A stretch of 34,954 nucleotides of DNA from positions 1-34,954 of the forward strand of contig CAJXRZ010000066.1 in assembly GCA_913060515.1 (NCBI GenBank). The letters are read 5' to 3'. Source of the stretch: an uncultured Pseudomonadota bacterium. GTDB taxonomy: Bacteria; Myxococcota_A; UBA796; CAJQPC01. The position numbers and the translations under genes are program-made. Every line of letters begins with the position of its first letter. The stretch's first letter is position 1. Below are positions 33,256 to 34,954 of this stretch, piece after piece. The notes under the pieces are model-generated. The model saw only the letters and a program-made list of their open reading frames with translations, had not been told where the DNA came from and searched no databases.

Positions 33256-34954
33256 GATCCGCGAGGCCACCGTGGCCCAAGCCATCGTCGATGCCCAAGA
33301 CGTCGACGGCGACGCCATCGGGTTGTCCTACACATGGCAAGTCAACGGTACGACCGTACAGGATGGCGCCGACGGAACACTGACCGGCGCCCTCTTCAAC
33401 AAGGGCGACACGCTCCAAGTGACGGTCACCCCGAACGACGGCTTCGCGGACGGCGAGGGCATGACCTCAGAGTCGGTCCTGGTGCTCAACACCGCCCCAA
33501 CTTCAGGCCAACCCTTCGCCACCGGGATGACGCTCACAGAGACCGACACCCTGACCTGCATGCCCCGACTCTGGGATGACGTCGACGGTGATCCTCAGGG
33601 CTTTCTCTACTCGTGGACCATCGATGGGCTCGAAGTGGCCACCACCATGACCGCGACAGGGACCGTGTTCGAGAAGGGGGACGCCATCATCTGTTGCACG
33701 ACCCCACACGACGGCGAGGATCCTGGCATCACCCAGTGCTCAGAGCCCCTCACCGTGCTGAACAGCCCGCCTGTGCTGAGCAGCGCCACCCTCTCCAGCA
33801 CCTCCCCGGCCGAAGGCGACACCCTAAGCGTCACTCTGGGAAGCGCCAGCGACGACGACGGCGACACCATCACCTACAGCTACGCTTGGTACGTGGACGG
33901 CAACCTGGCGGGCACAGGCACCACCCTGGACAGCGGCTCCTTCGCCAAGGGCCAAAGCGTCTACGTGGTGGTCACCCCCAATGACGGGGAAGAAGACGGC
34001 GCCAGCGTGACCTCGGATACGGCCACGGTGGTCAACACCCTGCCGCAGGTCGACAGCCTGAGCCTGAGCCCAACAGCTCCCGTGGCCAACGAGTCCGTCA
34101 CAGCCTCCTCCTCCACCAGCGACGCAGACGGGGACAGCGTGAGCCTGAGCTACACCTGGACTCTGGACGGAACGCTGCAGACCGAGACCGGCGCCACCTT
34201 CTCCGAGACCACCGCCAAAGGCCAGGTCCTGGCGCTCAGCGTCACCCCGAACGACGGCGAAGGAGATGGCAGCGCGGCGAGCACCAGCGTCACCATCGCC
34301 AACACACCGCCGGAAGCTCCGGGGGTCAGCGTCACCCCGGAGACCGCCTACGAGAGCGAGGATCTGGTCTGCAGCGTAGACAGCGAATCCATCGATGCGG
34401 ACGGCGAGAGCGTCACCTACTCCTTCGCCTGGACTGTCGATGGCGCGGCCTACACCGGCAGCAGCACCGCGACGGCCACAAGCGACACCATCGATGCCAG
34501 CGAGACGGAAGATGAAGAGGCGTGGGTGTGCACCGTGACCCCGGATGATGGGGATGACGCGGGCACCTCCGCCAGCGCCAGCGCCGAGATCATCGCCTGG
34601 GAGGAGAGGGTCTTCGATTCCTGCGGGGACACCGGCCGCCGTGGCCCCAGCCAAGGGGACTGCGATGGCAGCTACAGCAGCGACTTTGCCAGCGAGGTCA
34701 CAGTCAACAACGGCATCCAGAGCTGGACCGTTCCGGTAGACGGCACCTACGAGATCACAGCTGCGGGCGCTCAAGGAGCCTCCGCTGAAGTGGGCTACTC
34801 CGGCGGGCTGGGAGCGGAGATCTACGGGGAGTTCTCCCTGAACCAGGGCGATGTTCTCTACATCTTGGTGGGCCAGCAGGGCGATGGCCAGGACTCCAAC
34901 AACAACGGCGGCGGCGGCGGCGGCTCCTTCGTCTACAACAGCAGCGGCACCCTG
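33179..34954 (+). CDS. Ig-repeat lipoprotein, continuation with glycine-rich domain, cut by the right edge
   Basis: An open frame of 592 codons with no stop, in the frame that continues the lipoprotein begun at 32590. It contains five more copies of an Ig-like repeat of roughly 90 residues. Each has a Dx[DV]GDxxxxxYxWxVDG entry (DVDGDAIGLSYTWQVNG near 33300; then near 33580, 33853, 34120 and 34394), a KG....V.VTPNDGE.DG block and a .N..P linker. The Asp-rich loops suggest calcium binding. After about 34650 the sequence changes: WTVPVDGTYEITAAGAQGA, then LNQGDVLYILVGQQGDGQ and a poly-Gly run GGGGGGSFVYN, which is the pattern of the ALK-type glycine-rich domain. The protein is surface-exposed and probably adhesive. 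Its end is outside the window. Confidence 0.85.

Overview
The window reads as the chromosome of a high-GC, Gram-negative bacterium with dense, short-spaced operons. Most likely it is a myxobacterium-like deltaproteobacterium (Myxococcota or a relative). The clues are many short-signal-peptide lipoproteins and outer-membrane barrels, a TIGR02147-family regulator, a protein resembling a myxobacterial MXAN_5187-type family, an atypical two-component repertoire, a split ATP synthase operon with both b and b' subunits, and a very long Ig-repeat lipoprotein. This is inferred from protein style; there is no rRNA or other taxonomic marker gene in the window.

Layout. 1-4412: a TauE/SafE-type permease (cut by the left edge) diverges from a LysR regulator. 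After it come two unrecognised minus-strand genes, then a PilZ protein and a small outer-membrane protein on the plus strand. 4570-10604: an ATP synthase operon in the order b', b, delta, alpha, gamma, beta, epsilon, closed by a hairpin terminator; the a and c subunits are not here. 10688-14553: a minus-strand three-gene cluster (cyclic-nucleotide-binding protein, exported protein, MXAN_5187-like protein) diverges from a pseudo-receiver response regulator whose phospho-acceptor Asp is Asn; a TPR protein follows on the minus strand. 14612-19863: an acyltransferase-like membrane protein, a TerB-like protein, a glutathionyl-hydroquinone-reductase-like GST with a hypothetical partner, an outer-membrane protein and a class I glutamine amidotransferase. 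19929-22680: a hybrid histidine kinase split by a 5-bp tandem duplication, then an exported protein.

22681-25292 is the most accessory-looking part. It holds four tandem 23-bp repeats that carry a near-perfect Shine-Dalgarno/anti-Shine-Dalgarno sequence, a lipoprotein ending in a long Asp/Glu tract, and a divergent control region with four CTGTACAC-type sites. Two of those sites bracket an extended -10 promoter. Next come a TIGR02147 regulator translationally coupled to a second acidic-tailed lipoprotein, and the decayed remains of an outer-membrane protein gene. I read this as an autoregulated regulator/surface-lipoprotein module.

25293-32433: a complete System I cytochrome c maturation operon, ccmABCDEFGHI, almost every junction coupled by ATGA overlaps. 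Together with the ATP synthase it indicates respiratory energy conservation. 32590-34954: a lipoprotein with at least six Ig-like repeats and an ALK-type glycine-rich segment. It is interrupted by a one-base insertion and runs off the right edge.

Two genes carry apparent frameshifts that can be undone by removing one repeat unit or one base. Whether these are real (phase variation, decay) or assembly errors cannot be decided from the sequence alone.
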